Shown here piece after piece: positions 33,656 to 43,817 of a stretch of DNA of 64,000 nucleotides (positions within the stretch are counted from its first letter, which is position 1; every line of letters starts with the position of its first letter). Under the pieces are notes generated by a model. That model saw only the letters and a program-made list of their open reading frames with translations, was not told the origin of the DNA and searched no databases. Where the stretch lies: assembly GCA_036874045.1 (NCBI GenBank), contig CM072343.1:11552001-11616000 (forward strand). The letters run 5' to 3'. Made by a program: the position numbers and the translations under genes. The stretch is from Cymodocea nodosa (Eukaryota; Streptophyta; Magnoliopsida; Alismatales; Cymodoceaceae).

Positions 33656-34025
33656 TGTGTGGAAAAATCAATCAAATGTGGAGCATCTAGGGGTGGCGTG
33701 GAGAAGAGATCTACATGGAAGAGAGGATTGCGAGTGGAGAATTCGAAGAACAACAAATTTACGTGGTTCCCCAACACGGGTACATCCACGGGTGATCAAT
33801 TTATCGTGATTCCTTGCTGTATGGTTGTTGGTACAAAGAAGGGGGAGAACAAAATCAAGGGATGGTTTGGCATGGCATCCCTTGGGCATGGATGACTCCT
33901 TACATATATAAGGGCAACGGTTGGTGATACACAAAAGACAAGTTTACCCTTGTACAAATTATCAAAGAAATACAACCATATACAAAGACACATACATATA
34001 CTTGATGGAAGACACACACATCACA
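33656..34025 (-). repeat. 5' LTR of element G (370 bp)
   Basis: TGTGTGGAAAAATC ... CACATCACA, paired with the 3' LTR at 28531-28900. It lies next to the PBS. Confidence 0.93.
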
Positions 34026-34116
34026 AGAATTAATAGCAAGAAGAATTATGCCTAAAAAGTTTGCTTGGACTGACATGTTTATTCCATTTGTTATTACTTT
34101 TCAATCATGTTCTTAA

Positions 34117-35939
34117 ATTGTGATTTTGTACTTTTAATGTTGTGTACTCTACACTTACTTTTTAAAAAAGGAAGAAAATTTTTTAGTTTTCATTTTATTT
34201 TATAAAAAGAAAAGAAAAAATATATATATATATCAATCCAGTTTGTTGGTATCTATTCTGGAAAACCAATTGGCTTGCTTGTGAGCCACCAAAGGCATAG
34301 GAGTCTGGGTTCTACACAAGACACTAAATTAACAATTTACATTTTGTTATATATTCTACTTTTATTTGTGAATGAAAAGTTTTTTAGAATCAAAAGTCAG
34401 AAGATGCTGAAGGAGATACAAAAGAACAAGTTATGTAATTAATTATTTATCTTGAATTTACATTTAAACTCAGTTCATGGAGTTATTCATTAACTCAACG
34501 AATTAAGTTTGTTGAGTTAGGTGCTAAGTCAACGAAACAATATTCATGCCTGCTAACAATTATTGTATTTACTGTAAAATCTTTTACATTGAGGATAATG
34601 CAAAAAGTAGGTATGGGGGGGAGGTAATTAGATTAAAAGTCAAGTAATTTTGTTAATTAGAGGAATTAGAATGGTGCAAAATTTCTATGGAAATTGAAAT
34701 TGAAATTTTTTTTTATTTGCTATAACTATCTAATAATTGAGATTGTCAAATTTTAGATTCTTATGTTATATTTAGAATCTTATATAAGATGCTACAAAAT
34801 TTTACTATTAATACAAATCTGGATATAGTATCTTATGTTTTTGCTTAATTTTATGAGTTTAACAGTTTTACAATTTTAAAAAAGAAATCAGAATGCTTAA
34901 CTGAAACTCAGTAAATTATCTGAAATCCTGAAAGAGCTAAAATGTTGATTTTTGGATTAAATGAAACACATAGGAAAAAGGATACATTTAATTTGATTGA
35001 TTAAACTTGTAGAATGATTTATGTGTAAATCTTATTAAACTATAGAAAAATTATGAGCTTATTGATATGGATTCATATTTTAAGTAAATAATAGAAGTAG
35101 GATTATATGAGATTTGCGCTTTATTGCATCTATATTAATGAAATATGAATATATACTATGTTGAAAAGAAAAAAAGAAGAAAAAAGAGAGAAAAACTTTG
35201 AGAGTTTATTGACTACTTTAATCACGAACCTTTTGTACTTAGGTAGATAGGTATGTAAGGATTGTTGACCTGAAAAAGGACTCTTTAAATCTGGCAATCT
35301 AAGATCCTAATCAGATCTGGGATTGTTGACTAAAAGCTCGATACATGGGTACACTAGAAAGCTCTTGTATGATTCAAGCTTTTCAAATTAACTTTTAAAG
35401 TACAAATATGCATATACTATTCTGAAAAGATAAAAGTGTTTTGTGAAATACAGAAATATTTTGAATCAAGTATATTTTCTGTTATCTAAGATTATTGAAG
35501 TATGAATCTAGATTAGACTTTTAAAATTGTTTATTTGAGATACAATTCATTATTCTACTTGTTTTAATAACATTGAGTTGGATTGTGTTTTAATGTGTTT
35601 TGATTTGTTTGTAGTTGAAATTTATTTTGGAAATCATATTGGAAAATTCAGGATAACAGATGTTGAATAGAAGAAAAAAATGATAATATAATTACCACCT
35701 ATGTGATGCTAATATATTTTGTATGTAATTTACATATGTTTTAAATATATTTGCAGGTTGAAGAGGAGAAAAAAATGTTAAAATAGATTACTGAAAAATA
35801 CATAATATCTTTATAGTAATCTAATTTATGTATTCTAAAAAGAAAAAAAAGAAGAATTAATTCTAGCACTTTAGAAAGACCAACTAATTAGATCTTAGTA
35901 GTTTGCTAAGGGACTAGTAAAATTTAAGTATGGGGGAAG
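34117..35939 (+). other. 3' non-coding region of element A, with two polypurine tracts
   Basis: No gene is supported. 34283-34330 matches the conserved stretch in B. 34470-34545 has a TAACTCAACG motif cluster. An inner purine tract GGTATGGGGGGGAGG lies at about 34612-34626 after ACATTGAGGATAATGC, as is usual before the 3' end of Athila/Tat elements. From about 34760 to 35760 lies the block shared with Sirevirus V. Within it AG|GTATGTAAGG (about 35249) and TTTGCAG|G (about 35757) resemble a plant intron donor and acceptor. The final polypurine tract AAGTATGGGGGAAG at 35927-35940 directly precedes the 3' LTR. Confidence 0.75.
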
Positions 35940-37991
35940 TGTTTAGAATGAAAAAGTGCATAATATTAATGGTTAAATGATGGTTAATTGTAGAATATTT
36001 AGCTTATCATATGAGAATTAAGCTATTATGTTATAATTGCATTGTTATATACTTTAATGAAAGAATCCACATAATTTAAAGGAATTAGCATTAATTAAGT
36101 ACATTTCTAAACTATCGGTAAGTTGTAGGTTTTTAATTCTTAAGTATCTGAATTTTCTATTATTTCGAAGAGTTATATTACATGTACCGAACAATTATGT
36201 TTTAAATGCTTAAAGAATATTTTATTATTTCCTAGAATACACGTGTTGTAACCATAATGCATGACTTAAGTGAATTTTTGGTATGTTATCTGGTAAATAT
36301 ACGAAATGCATCTGAGCATCAGATAGTTAGGTTTGCAAGTATCTGAAATATCTTTTTATCATAAAACTTACTAAGGACACATGTCGTTATCTAAAAACTT
36401 GATTTAAGTGTGGTTTTATAGTATTAAGCATGATCTATTTTATTTGTATATATTTATATCATGTATAGGTGCATAGTAACAACTCGTTGACTTACAAGTT
36501 TAAAGGTATAAAAAAATCATGTGAAAACTCGTTGAGTTATTGAGTAAAAACTGTAAGTTATATATCTAAACTCGTTAAGTTAGAATTATGCACGTGTTGA
36601 ATTTAAATGCTTTATTATGTTACGTGAGTTGCACATGTTTAACTCGTTAAGTTAGCATGACTATACATGTCGAGTTACTTGAATATACACAAAGGTAACG
36701 CATTATGTTAGTAGCTTATAAGTTATTTCTTTATTACACGTGTTTTATAGTTAAATCAATGAAGTAACTCTATTGAGTTATCTGTAACTCCACGGACCAT
36801 TTATTTTCTATTATGCCACTATAGCAATTGCAGAAATAGGAAATTCAAAGGAAAACCATAATTGCACGTATCACGCAAGAATTCACTCGTGGAATGAAGA
36901 AGAAATCACCATCATTGATATGAATGAAGGAAATCCAACCGATCATCGGAGGTCTGTGAGGATACTTTCCTGATGTTGGATCGATTCCAAGCCAAACATG
37001 GTGACTAACAACTACTGTGAGGAGTGATCGCATCGTAGGAAGGGAAGCTATTTTCACCAAACACCGACTCATATCTCAAGAGATTGTAAAACTTTTAGCC
37101 TTGGTTTTGGGTTGATACTAGTATGCTGAAGAGGAGATCATCTTACAATTCTTGATTCGCGATTCTATAGGGAGAGGAGGCAAGATTGTAAGTGATTAAG
37201 TTTTCAATAGTGTAATCGCGTCACATGTAGTGACAGAAGTTTTTATTGTTGATAGAGATTTTTACATTTCACCTTTCATTCATCTTCAGGAAAATATCAA
37301 AACAAAAATACCAAAAACAACTAATTATCTATTTACATTTAGTATTAAAGTGTTGTATTGTTTGTTTTGTATCGTGATAAATGTTATCATTGTCAATATT
37401 GTTGATGTTTTATGTTTGTTTGATTCAGAAAATAGAAAATAGTTTTATTGTTTACTGAAATTGATTCGTTCCAAATACTTAAAGATTTTAATGGTTACTA
37501 TTTAAAATATCTGAATGTTAGTGTTGCTTAATAATAAATCTAATATTAACTAACATTAAAGAGCTTAATTGATGTTATTTACATTCTATGGAATCGCCCA
37601 ATGGTTGGCCGAAGTCCTCTATAAATAGCTATATTTAACTAGAAAGGTTGGCTCGTGGAGTTAACTTAAGTCCACAAGGTTATTCCATTGAGTTAACCAT
37701 AACTCCACAAACTAAGTTCGTTGTGTTAACTGTAACTCAACGGAGTGCTTAACTGAACACATATAAACTCCAATATAAAAATTGAAACAGTACACAATTC
37801 TCACTCAATTTCTATGGGATCGACCTGTACTTGCACACAAATATAATATACACTGTGCACTTGTAGTTAAAAATACAAATTGGATTTAATATCTAATTTG
37901 TGTGAAAGGTTGTTTGTTTACTTCTAAAAGTAATTATTGATATAAGCATAAAAACAAATTAAACAAGTTTTCTGGCACCATTGTATAAACA
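35940..37991 (+). repeat. 3' LTR of Athila-like A (about 2.05 kb)
   Basis: Starts TGTTTAGAATGAAAAAGTGC right after the polypurine tract and ends ...GTATAAACA. It carries the FGG-type inverted repeats (36120-36360), the stretch of about 180 bp with AACTCGTTAAGTTAG and CACGTG shared with Sirevirus V (about 36560-36735), and TAACTCAACG pairs at 37650-37745. LTR A is more diverged from C and D than these are from each other. Confidence 0.85.
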
Positions 37992-38448
37992 AGTTTATGA
38001 TTTAATTTTTCACAACAATACAATAAGCATATGCCATATTCTCAATTATATAATAAAAACACACAACACTCCCTCTGCTATTAAAATAAAACAGCACTCA
38101 TAATTGCTTAGCTTCTCAATCCCTAGCAACGGCACTAGAAAACTTGTTCGGTGTGAAAATCTGTTTGATTTGTTTTTATGCTTATATTAATAAATTCTTT
38201 TAGAAGTAAACAAACAACTTTTCACACAAATTAGATATTAAGTCCAATTTGTATTTTAACTACAAGTGCATAATGTATATTGTATTTGTGTGCAAGTATG
38301 GGTTGATCCTATAGAGACTGAGTAAGAATTGTGTACTATTTTTATTTTTATATTGGAGTTTATGTGTTTAGTTGAGCACTCTGTTGAATTACAGTTAACT
38401 CAACGAACTTAGTTAGTAGAGTTACAACTAACTCAATGGACTAACCTC
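37992..38448 (-). mobile_element. Athila-like fragment E: 5' LTR end, PBS and start of ORF1
   Basis: On the minus strand: LTR end (38448-38154, ...CACCGAACA), PBS TAGTGCCGTTGCTAGGGA at about 38130-38147, leader, and the first codons of ORF1 (ATGGCATATGCTTAT near 38020-38034). It is then joined head to head to the LTR end of element A. The LTR is cut at 38449 by Sirevirus F. ORF1 is otherwise absent. Confidence 0.8.
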
Positions 38449-39879
38449 TGTTAGGATCGATAAGCTCACTAGAGGGGGGTGAATGGTGTGTGTGTGTAAA
38501 ATTGACTTCTTTTAGAACTTAATTTGTTGATTCAATTTATCTGTGAGCTAAATTAATCGATATGCATGTAAAACAGTAAATAGTAATGAACACAAGAAGA
38601 TTTTTAGGTGGTTCACCAACTTGGCTAGTCCACCCTCAAGAATCACTTGGGCTTCACTAAGTATATGAATACTTACAACACTTGCTTTCAGGTTGAAGCA
38701 AGAACCAATACTTGAGCTTTCAGGTTAAAGCTCAACAACCAACCTTTCTTTGAGCTTTTAGGTACAAGCTCTTAACCAACAATGAGTTTTCAGGTTAAAA
38801 CTCACGAGCCAATAGCTTTGAACTTTGAAATAGAGTTTGAGCACAAAGAGCTTTTGTATTGTAGTGAACTTGAGAATAGTTTTGTATTTTGTAGACTTGA
38901 GAGTGTTTCTGGAATTTTTGAGTAGCTCATAATATTTTATGATCATTGTTCTAATCTTCCCTTTACTTCTCATATTTATACCAAGAGGTATAACAATCAT
39001 ATTCACTTCTAACGGATGTTTTCTACTGCACTTACTATGTAGTCAGTCCAAAAATAGTAAGTTACCATTATGCATACTGTCTAGCTTGTAACCTTCTAAT
39101 TCCTTTTGATTTTTGGATGGTTAGCTGTGTAACTCTCTAAAGGATAATCGTAACTCACCGAAAATCCACTTAAGTTCTTTTGTTTGTGTCACATGGGATT
39201 TTAAATCATACACATGAAGTGTCTTAAGTTCGGATGGTTATAATTGTTAACTTACCGAAACTCTTCAACTTTTGGATAGTTAGCTACAGTAACCCCCCAA
39301 TTCTTCTTCTAAGCTTCCGACTACTTTCTTATTTCTACACGTGCATAATAGGATGACTTAAGTTTTAGATAGTTAAATCTGTTACCTTCCAAAACTTCTT
39401 ATTTTTCGAATAGTTAGCTTTCTAACTCTTCAAAAAATCCTTTTAAACTTCTGTTTTAGATTTCTACACATGGGTAATTGAATAACTTAAGTTTCAAATA
39501 GTTAGCTTTCCTAACTTTCCGATTTCCTTGAACTTCTGGATAGTTAGCGCCTTAACTCTCTAATCATTCAACCAACTATCTTTAAAACTCTCCAAAGTCC
39601 TTGTATTTTCGGATAGTTATTTTTCTAACTGTCTGATGGTGTTTCTGCTGCTTAAATTGATTCATCGGATACTTAAGCCTATAATTCACCGAAGATTCAT
39701 TTTTTCCGGATACTTAAGCTTGGTAACCTTTTGATTTCCTATTTATCTCTTGCAGCAATTTCTGAACTATTTGTATTGACTTCTTTGCCTTCTGATCTTT
39801 TACTAAATTGTCTTATCTGTGAAATATAATTGTTTCCTCACATAGTTTTTTGCATTATCAAAATACAAGGGTCCTAACA
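38449..39879 (-). repeat. 3' LTR of Sirevirus F (1431 bp)
   Basis: Plus-strand edges are TGTTAGGATCG and GGGTCCTAACA. The minus-strand start TGTTAGGACCCTTGTATTTT follows a polypurine tract. The left end holds AGAGGGGGGTGAAT, the reverse of the Sirevirus CACCCCCCTCT end. The array at 39110-39720 has TTCGGATGGTTA, CGATAGTTA and AACTCACCGAA motifs. A minus-strand open frame at 39006-38758 is inside the LTR and has no recognised relatives. Confidence 0.85.
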
Positions 39880-40343
39880 ATCTCCCCCTTTTTGATAATG
39901 ACAAAATCCTTTACATTTAATTACATGTATTTCACTCCCTAGTTTATTTCTATACATTTAGTCACACAGAAAACAAGTAAAACAGATTTTTAGAGTTTAT
40001 AGAAATTAAGTGAAACATGATTTAGACAATATCTCCCCCTATATGTGTGCTAGGAATTCTCCCCTTGCCTTCCATGTAATTTCTCTTTATACTTCTCCCC
40101 CTTTTTGTCATTAGATAAAAAAGAGACCTCTGATATCTGTAATTTCTGATATTTGATAAAAGGAGATTTCTGTAATTTTTGATATCATAACTCCTGTAGG
40201 AAAGAAAATTTTCTCCCTTTTTAATTCTAAGTTGGACAGATCTTCTTCTGTTAATCCTTTCTATTTCCTAACTTGTTCTTCCCTTGAGATGGTGTATATT
40301 TTAAAGTTCTGCATGAGTACACATTAGCAGAAAACAAGCTCCT
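39880..40343 (-). other. Multiple polypurine tracts of Sirevirus F
   Basis: On the minus strand AAAAAGGGGGAGA occurs next to the LTR (39881-39895) and similar tracts recur at about 40031-40042, 40056-40066 and 40092-40105. Repeated polypurine tracts before the 3' LTR are a described Sirevirus trait. No coding sequence is seen. Confidence 0.75.
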
Positions 40344-42627
40344 TGTTTAAAATGAAAAAGTGCATATTATTAATAATTAAATGATGGTTAATTGCATAAT
40401 ATTTAGCTTATCATATGAGAATTAAGCCAATATGTTATAATTGCACTATTATATGCTTTAATTAGAATTACTGCTTAATTTTGGGGAATTAATGTTAATT
40501 TAGTATATTTCTGAACTGTTGGTAAGTTGTAGGCTGTGAAATTCTTAAGTATCCGAATTTTCTAATATTTCGAACAGTTATGTTTAACATAATGAACATA
40601 TTTCAGATAGTTATGTTTAACAAACCGAACATGTATTGGATAGTTATGTTTAAATTGCCGAACAGTTATATTTTGAAGGAATAGTTTATTATTTTCTGAA
40701 GTACATGTGTCGAAACCATAATGCATGACTTAAGTGAACTTTCGGTGAATTATCTATAACTATCCGAAATTGCAGCTCGGCATCGAACAGTTATATGTGT
40801 AACTCTCCGAAATCTCTTTTTATTTATAAAATAGCTGAGGACACGTGTCATGTTCTAGGAAAGTGACTTAAGTGGATTTTCGGTGAGTTATCTCTAACTA
40901 TCCAAAATGCATTTGAGCATCAGATAGTTAGCCCTGTAACTCTCCGAAATGTTTATTTTATTATTAAACTACTGCTGACACGTGTTGAGATCTGGTAGAT
41001 TTACTTAAGTTATATATTGGTGAGTTATCTGTAACTATCCAAAATGCATCTGAGCATCAAATAGTTAAGTTTATAAGCATCCGAAAATGCATCTAAGCAT
41101 CGGATAGTTAAGTTTATAAGCATCTGAAAATGCACCTAAGCGTCGGATAGTTAAATTTATGCACGTGTTTTATAGTTAAATCAACGAAGAAAGTCCGTTG
41201 AGTTATCTATAACTCCACGGACTATTTATTTTCAAATATGCCACTATAGCAGTTGTAGGAACAGACAATTGGAAGAAAAAAACCACGATTGCACGTATCG
41301 TGTAGGGAGAAGAAAGCATCGCCGTTGATATGAATGAAGGAAATCCAACCGACCATTCGAGCAGAAGCAGCTACTACTGAAGAAATATAAAAGAAAAGAA
41401 GAAAAAGAAGGTGTGTGATCGATGGACGGCTAGTGTGTACAGAGGAGGAGCATCGAGCTTTCTGTAGACAGTGTTAGCAATTCTCTGAAATACCACACCA
41501 ACTATCGTTACCACCACCATAACCACCACAATCACCAACCATCGGAGGTCTGTGAGAATACTTTCTTAATGTCGGGTCGATTCTGAGCCTAACACAGTGC
41601 TTGACAACCGCTATGAGGAGTGATCGCATCGCAGGAAGGGAAGCCATTTTCACTAAGCGCCGACTCATATTTCAGGAAATCGTAAAGCTTCTAGCCTTGG
41701 CTTCGGGTTGATGCCTTTATGCTGAAGAGGAGATCATCTTGCAATTCTGGACTCGCGATTCTATAAGGAGAGGAGACAGAATTGTAAGTGGTTTAATTTT
41801 CAGTGGTGTAATCGCGTTGCAAGTAGTGACGAAAGTATTTACTGTCGACTGAGATTACTTTACATTTCACCTTTCACCCATTTCCATGTTTATATTAAAA
41901 CAAAAATATCAAAAACAATTTATCTATGTTTGTATGTTGTATTTGAGTGTTGTATTGTTTGTGTTGTATTGTGATTAATGTTATCTTTATCAGTGTTGTG
42001 ATTGTTTTATGTTAGTTTTAGTTTTCTAGTTTACTGAAATTGATTCGATCAAAAGACTTAAAAATTTTATTGGTTACTGTGTGAATTATCTGAATGTTAG
42101 TATGCTTAATGATAAATCTAGTGTTTACTAACATTAAAGAGCTTAATTGATGTTATTTACAATCTATGGAATCGCCCAATGGTTGGCCAAGTTCCGTTGT
42201 AAATAGCAGTATTTAAAAAGAAAGGTAGGCTCATGGAGTTAACTTAAGTCCACGAGGTTAGTCCGTTGAGTTAGCCATAACTCAACGAACTTTGTCTATT
42301 GAGTTAACTGTAATTCAACGGAGGCCTTATTGAAGATACAAATTTGATTGTTAACAAATGAATAGTTCTAAGTTCTTAAGCAATTCCCTGTGAGATCGAC
42401 CTGTACTTGTACATTGATACAATAGACACTGTGCACTTGTAGTTAAAGTACAAATTGGAATTAATATCTAAATTGTATTAAAGGTTTTTTGTTTACTTCT
42501 TAAAGAAAAGAATAGGCATAAAGATAAATTAACTAAGTAAAAGCAGAAGTAATAAATCCAAGTTTTTCTGGTACGTTATTGGAGATCTAATCAGATATTC
42601 TGGTGTCGTGTTGGGAAAATCCAAACA
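40344..42627 (+). repeat. 5' LTR of Athila-like D (2284 bp)
   Basis: TGTTTAAAATGAAAAAGTGC ... GGGAAAATCCAAACA, followed by the PBS. The array at 40500-41230 is the clearest in the window. Units carry ACACGTGT, ACTTAAGT, CGGTGAGTTA and TAACTATCCGAAA; three consecutive copies of a GCATCGGATAGTTAA / GCATCCGAAAATGCA segment lie at 41045-41160. TAACTCAACG pairs recur at 41190-41225 and 42235-42325. It lacks the stretch of about 180 bp present in LTRs A and C. Confidence 0.9.
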
Positions 42628-42634
42628 AGTTTTA

Positions 42635-42652
42635 TGGCGTCGTTGCTGGGGA
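42635..42652 (+). other. Primer-binding site of element D (tRNA-Asp)
   Basis: TGGCGTCGTTGCTGGGGA differs at two bases from TGGCGCCGTTGCCGGGGA, the complement of the plant tRNA-Asp 3' end. Confidence 0.88.
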
Positions 42653-42738
42653 ATTGAATTGAATTAATATAAGCAACTGTTAGAGTTGTTTTGTTTTAAT
42701 AGCTAGAGAGTTGTTTGTTTTCTTCTGTAATTGAGAAT

Positions 42739-43817
42739 ATGGCATATGCTTATGCTCAAAGATTTGTGAAACCTATAATTAGCATATGTGAATTCTGCAA
42801 TTCTGAAGGACACGACATTTCTGTTTGTTTGAAACTGAGACGTTTACAGATGGTTAGATCCCATGAACAACAAATGAATTATCCTTAGTATAATAGAGTC
42901 GAGTATGAGAATCCTATAGTTTACCCAATTGATGGTCAGTATAGAATGTGTAATATGTTGAGAGGCACTAAAGTTTGGGATAGGTATGACAGACTGGAGC
43001 GTAGTATAGAGCAAAACCTAGACAAACTAGAATACTTTATGTGTCAGCAACAAGAAGTCAACCAATTAAATTATAAGGAAGCATATTCAAAACCTAAAAA
43101 GGATATAATTTACAAAACTGAAAAAACCATAATGAAAATTGATCAAAAATTGAATGTAATGAGATTAGATGATCTGGAAAGAAAATTAAAAGCATTGGAT
43201 GAATATACAATGAAAATACAAGTTATGCAACAGGACAATGAAAATTATAATGTTATAAATCTGCATAATTTGCAAAATATACAGCAAACAAAAAATACTA
43301 ATGCAAGAGAATTTAAAGAATGCACTTTAAAACTAAAAACAATTGAAGATCATAATCACGAAAATGATATACAACAACATCATGAGAGTAACGAAAATCT
43401 AGAAGATGTATGTGTAACATTAAGATCTGGAATTGATATACCACCAAGAACTCAAAATGAAAATGATATGAAGGTGGACAAGAGTAAAAATCAAAATGAT
43501 AATGAAAATATAATAGCTGAAAATCTAGAAATCATTGAAGAACAATCTGAATCTACTAATGAAGCTAAAAATGATCAAACAAATCAACCGAAAGAAAAAG
43601 CATCTCTTAAATCACAATCTTTAGCACCCTATCCTAAAAGATTACAACAAACAATACCTGAAAAACAAAAAAAAATCAGAGAAATTTTGGAAAAAGTAAA
43701 GTTGACATTCCTTTGTTAGATCTATTGTAGAAAATGTCACCTTATGCTAAATTTCTGAAGGATTGGTGTACTAGGAAAAGAGAGCGAAAAGTTCTTAGAA
43801 AAGTCTTTTTAGCTGAG
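42739..43817 (+). pseudogene. ORF1 of element D (CCHC knuckle, linker to protease)
   Basis: ATG at 42739 (MAYAYAQRFVKPIISI), then CEFCNSEGHDISVC, an intact C-x2-C-x4-H-x4-C knuckle within the first 35 residues. The acidic/coiled linker contains DVCVTLRSGIDIPPR. There is one stop at about 42886 and a one-base loss near 43697 before the protease-side motif LAPYPKRLQQTIPEK. Reading ends at LAE where element C is inserted. As in A and C, no capsid domain precedes the knuckle. Confidence 0.87.

Larger units (their letters stand above)
28531..34025 (-). mobile_element. Tnt1/Tork-like Ty1/copia element G, nearly full length
   Basis: A 5.5-kb element with both 370-bp LTRs, PBS, gag, protease, integrase, RT and RNase H in standard copia order on the minus strand. 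It is inserted in the F-box ORF of element A. The empty site is visible in element B (TTAAAACAAAATTAATAGTA on the minus strand near 16335). The flanks here read ACAAAATT before and AATTAATAGC after the element, so AATT is the likely duplicated target, with one ambiguous extra base at each side. By eye the two LTRs differ at about 20 of 370 positions (about 95% identical), so the insertion is not recent. Two frameshifts and several stops disable it. Confidence 0.92.
27475..34116 (+). pseudogene. F-box protein with F-box-associated domain in element A, split by element G
   Basis: The coding sequence runs 27475-28530 and resumes at about 34028-34116, interrupted by the Tnt1-like element G. The F-box is clear: LREVLSNLSTKDLCRLCCVS then KEIKDCVREKYF (residues about 10-42). 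The associated domain follows: LLDILIRNPITREEWNIGR, LGMWYNEYDDPTLCLIRWWD, then an end part with GSLSAFQFINDN and, after the insertion, KFAWTDMFIPFV...FQSCS with TAA at 34114. Breaks: stop at 27952, a frameshift before 28017, a stop near 28320. The original length agrees with copy B, 379 residues. A plant F-box protein inside a retrotransposon could act as a substrate receptor of an SCF ubiquitin ligase; what it would bind cannot be told. Confidence 0.8.
11527..37991 (+). mobile_element. Athila-like Ty3/gypsy element A, with nested elements B and G
   Basis: I read one plus-strand element split by two insertions. Parts: deleted 5' LTR (11527-11800), PBS, ORF1 (11901-12929), [minus element B, 12930-20740], RT fragment and integrase (20741-22005), env-like ORF (22676-24906), gag capsid ORF (25910-27259), F-box ORF (27475-28530, resumed 34026-34116), [element G, 28531-34025], 3' non-coding DNA with polypurine tract, 3' LTR (35940-37991). 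The joining of the 5' part to the part after B is inferred: orientation and order agree, but protease and most of RT are missing at the junction. Athila-type assignment rests on the tRNA-Asp PBS, gag and pol motifs. Confidence 0.75.
38449..40343 (-). mobile_element. Sirevirus-type element F: 3' LTR and adjacent 3' non-coding DNA
   Basis: A minus-strand copia LTR followed to the right by internal 3' DNA with several polypurine tracts, cut at 40344 by the LTR of Athila-like D. No coding part remains in the window. The LTR belongs to the same family as the solo LTR at 48939-50857. Confidence 0.82.
40344..43817 (+). mobile_element. Athila-like element D, 5' part, interrupted by element C
   Basis: 5' LTR, PBS, leader and ORF1 up to the protease linker (...RKVFLAE), where the LTR of element C begins at 43818. 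The rest of D would lie beyond the window. D and C are close relatives, so a young Athila-like copy appears to have inserted into an older one of the same family. Confidence 0.82.

Noticed and set aside
37992-38022. Junction between LTR A and fragment E, considered as an extra PBS that would make LTR A a 5' LTR
   Set aside because: LTR A follows a polypurine tract and the 3' non-coding region of A, so it is a 3' LTR. The PBS-like CTGGCACCATTG at 37970 aligns inside the LTR end of relatives.
38758-39006. Minus-strand 82-codon open frame
   Set aside because: Inside LTR F, without recognisable domain, and I noticed no matching open frame in the solo LTR of the same family.
42635-42652. Sequences complementary to tRNA-Asp and tRNA-Met, considered as tRNA gene fragments
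   Set aside because: They are 12-18 bases long, directly follow LTR ends and are primer-binding sites; no cloverleaf is present. No tRNA or rRNA gene was found in the window.
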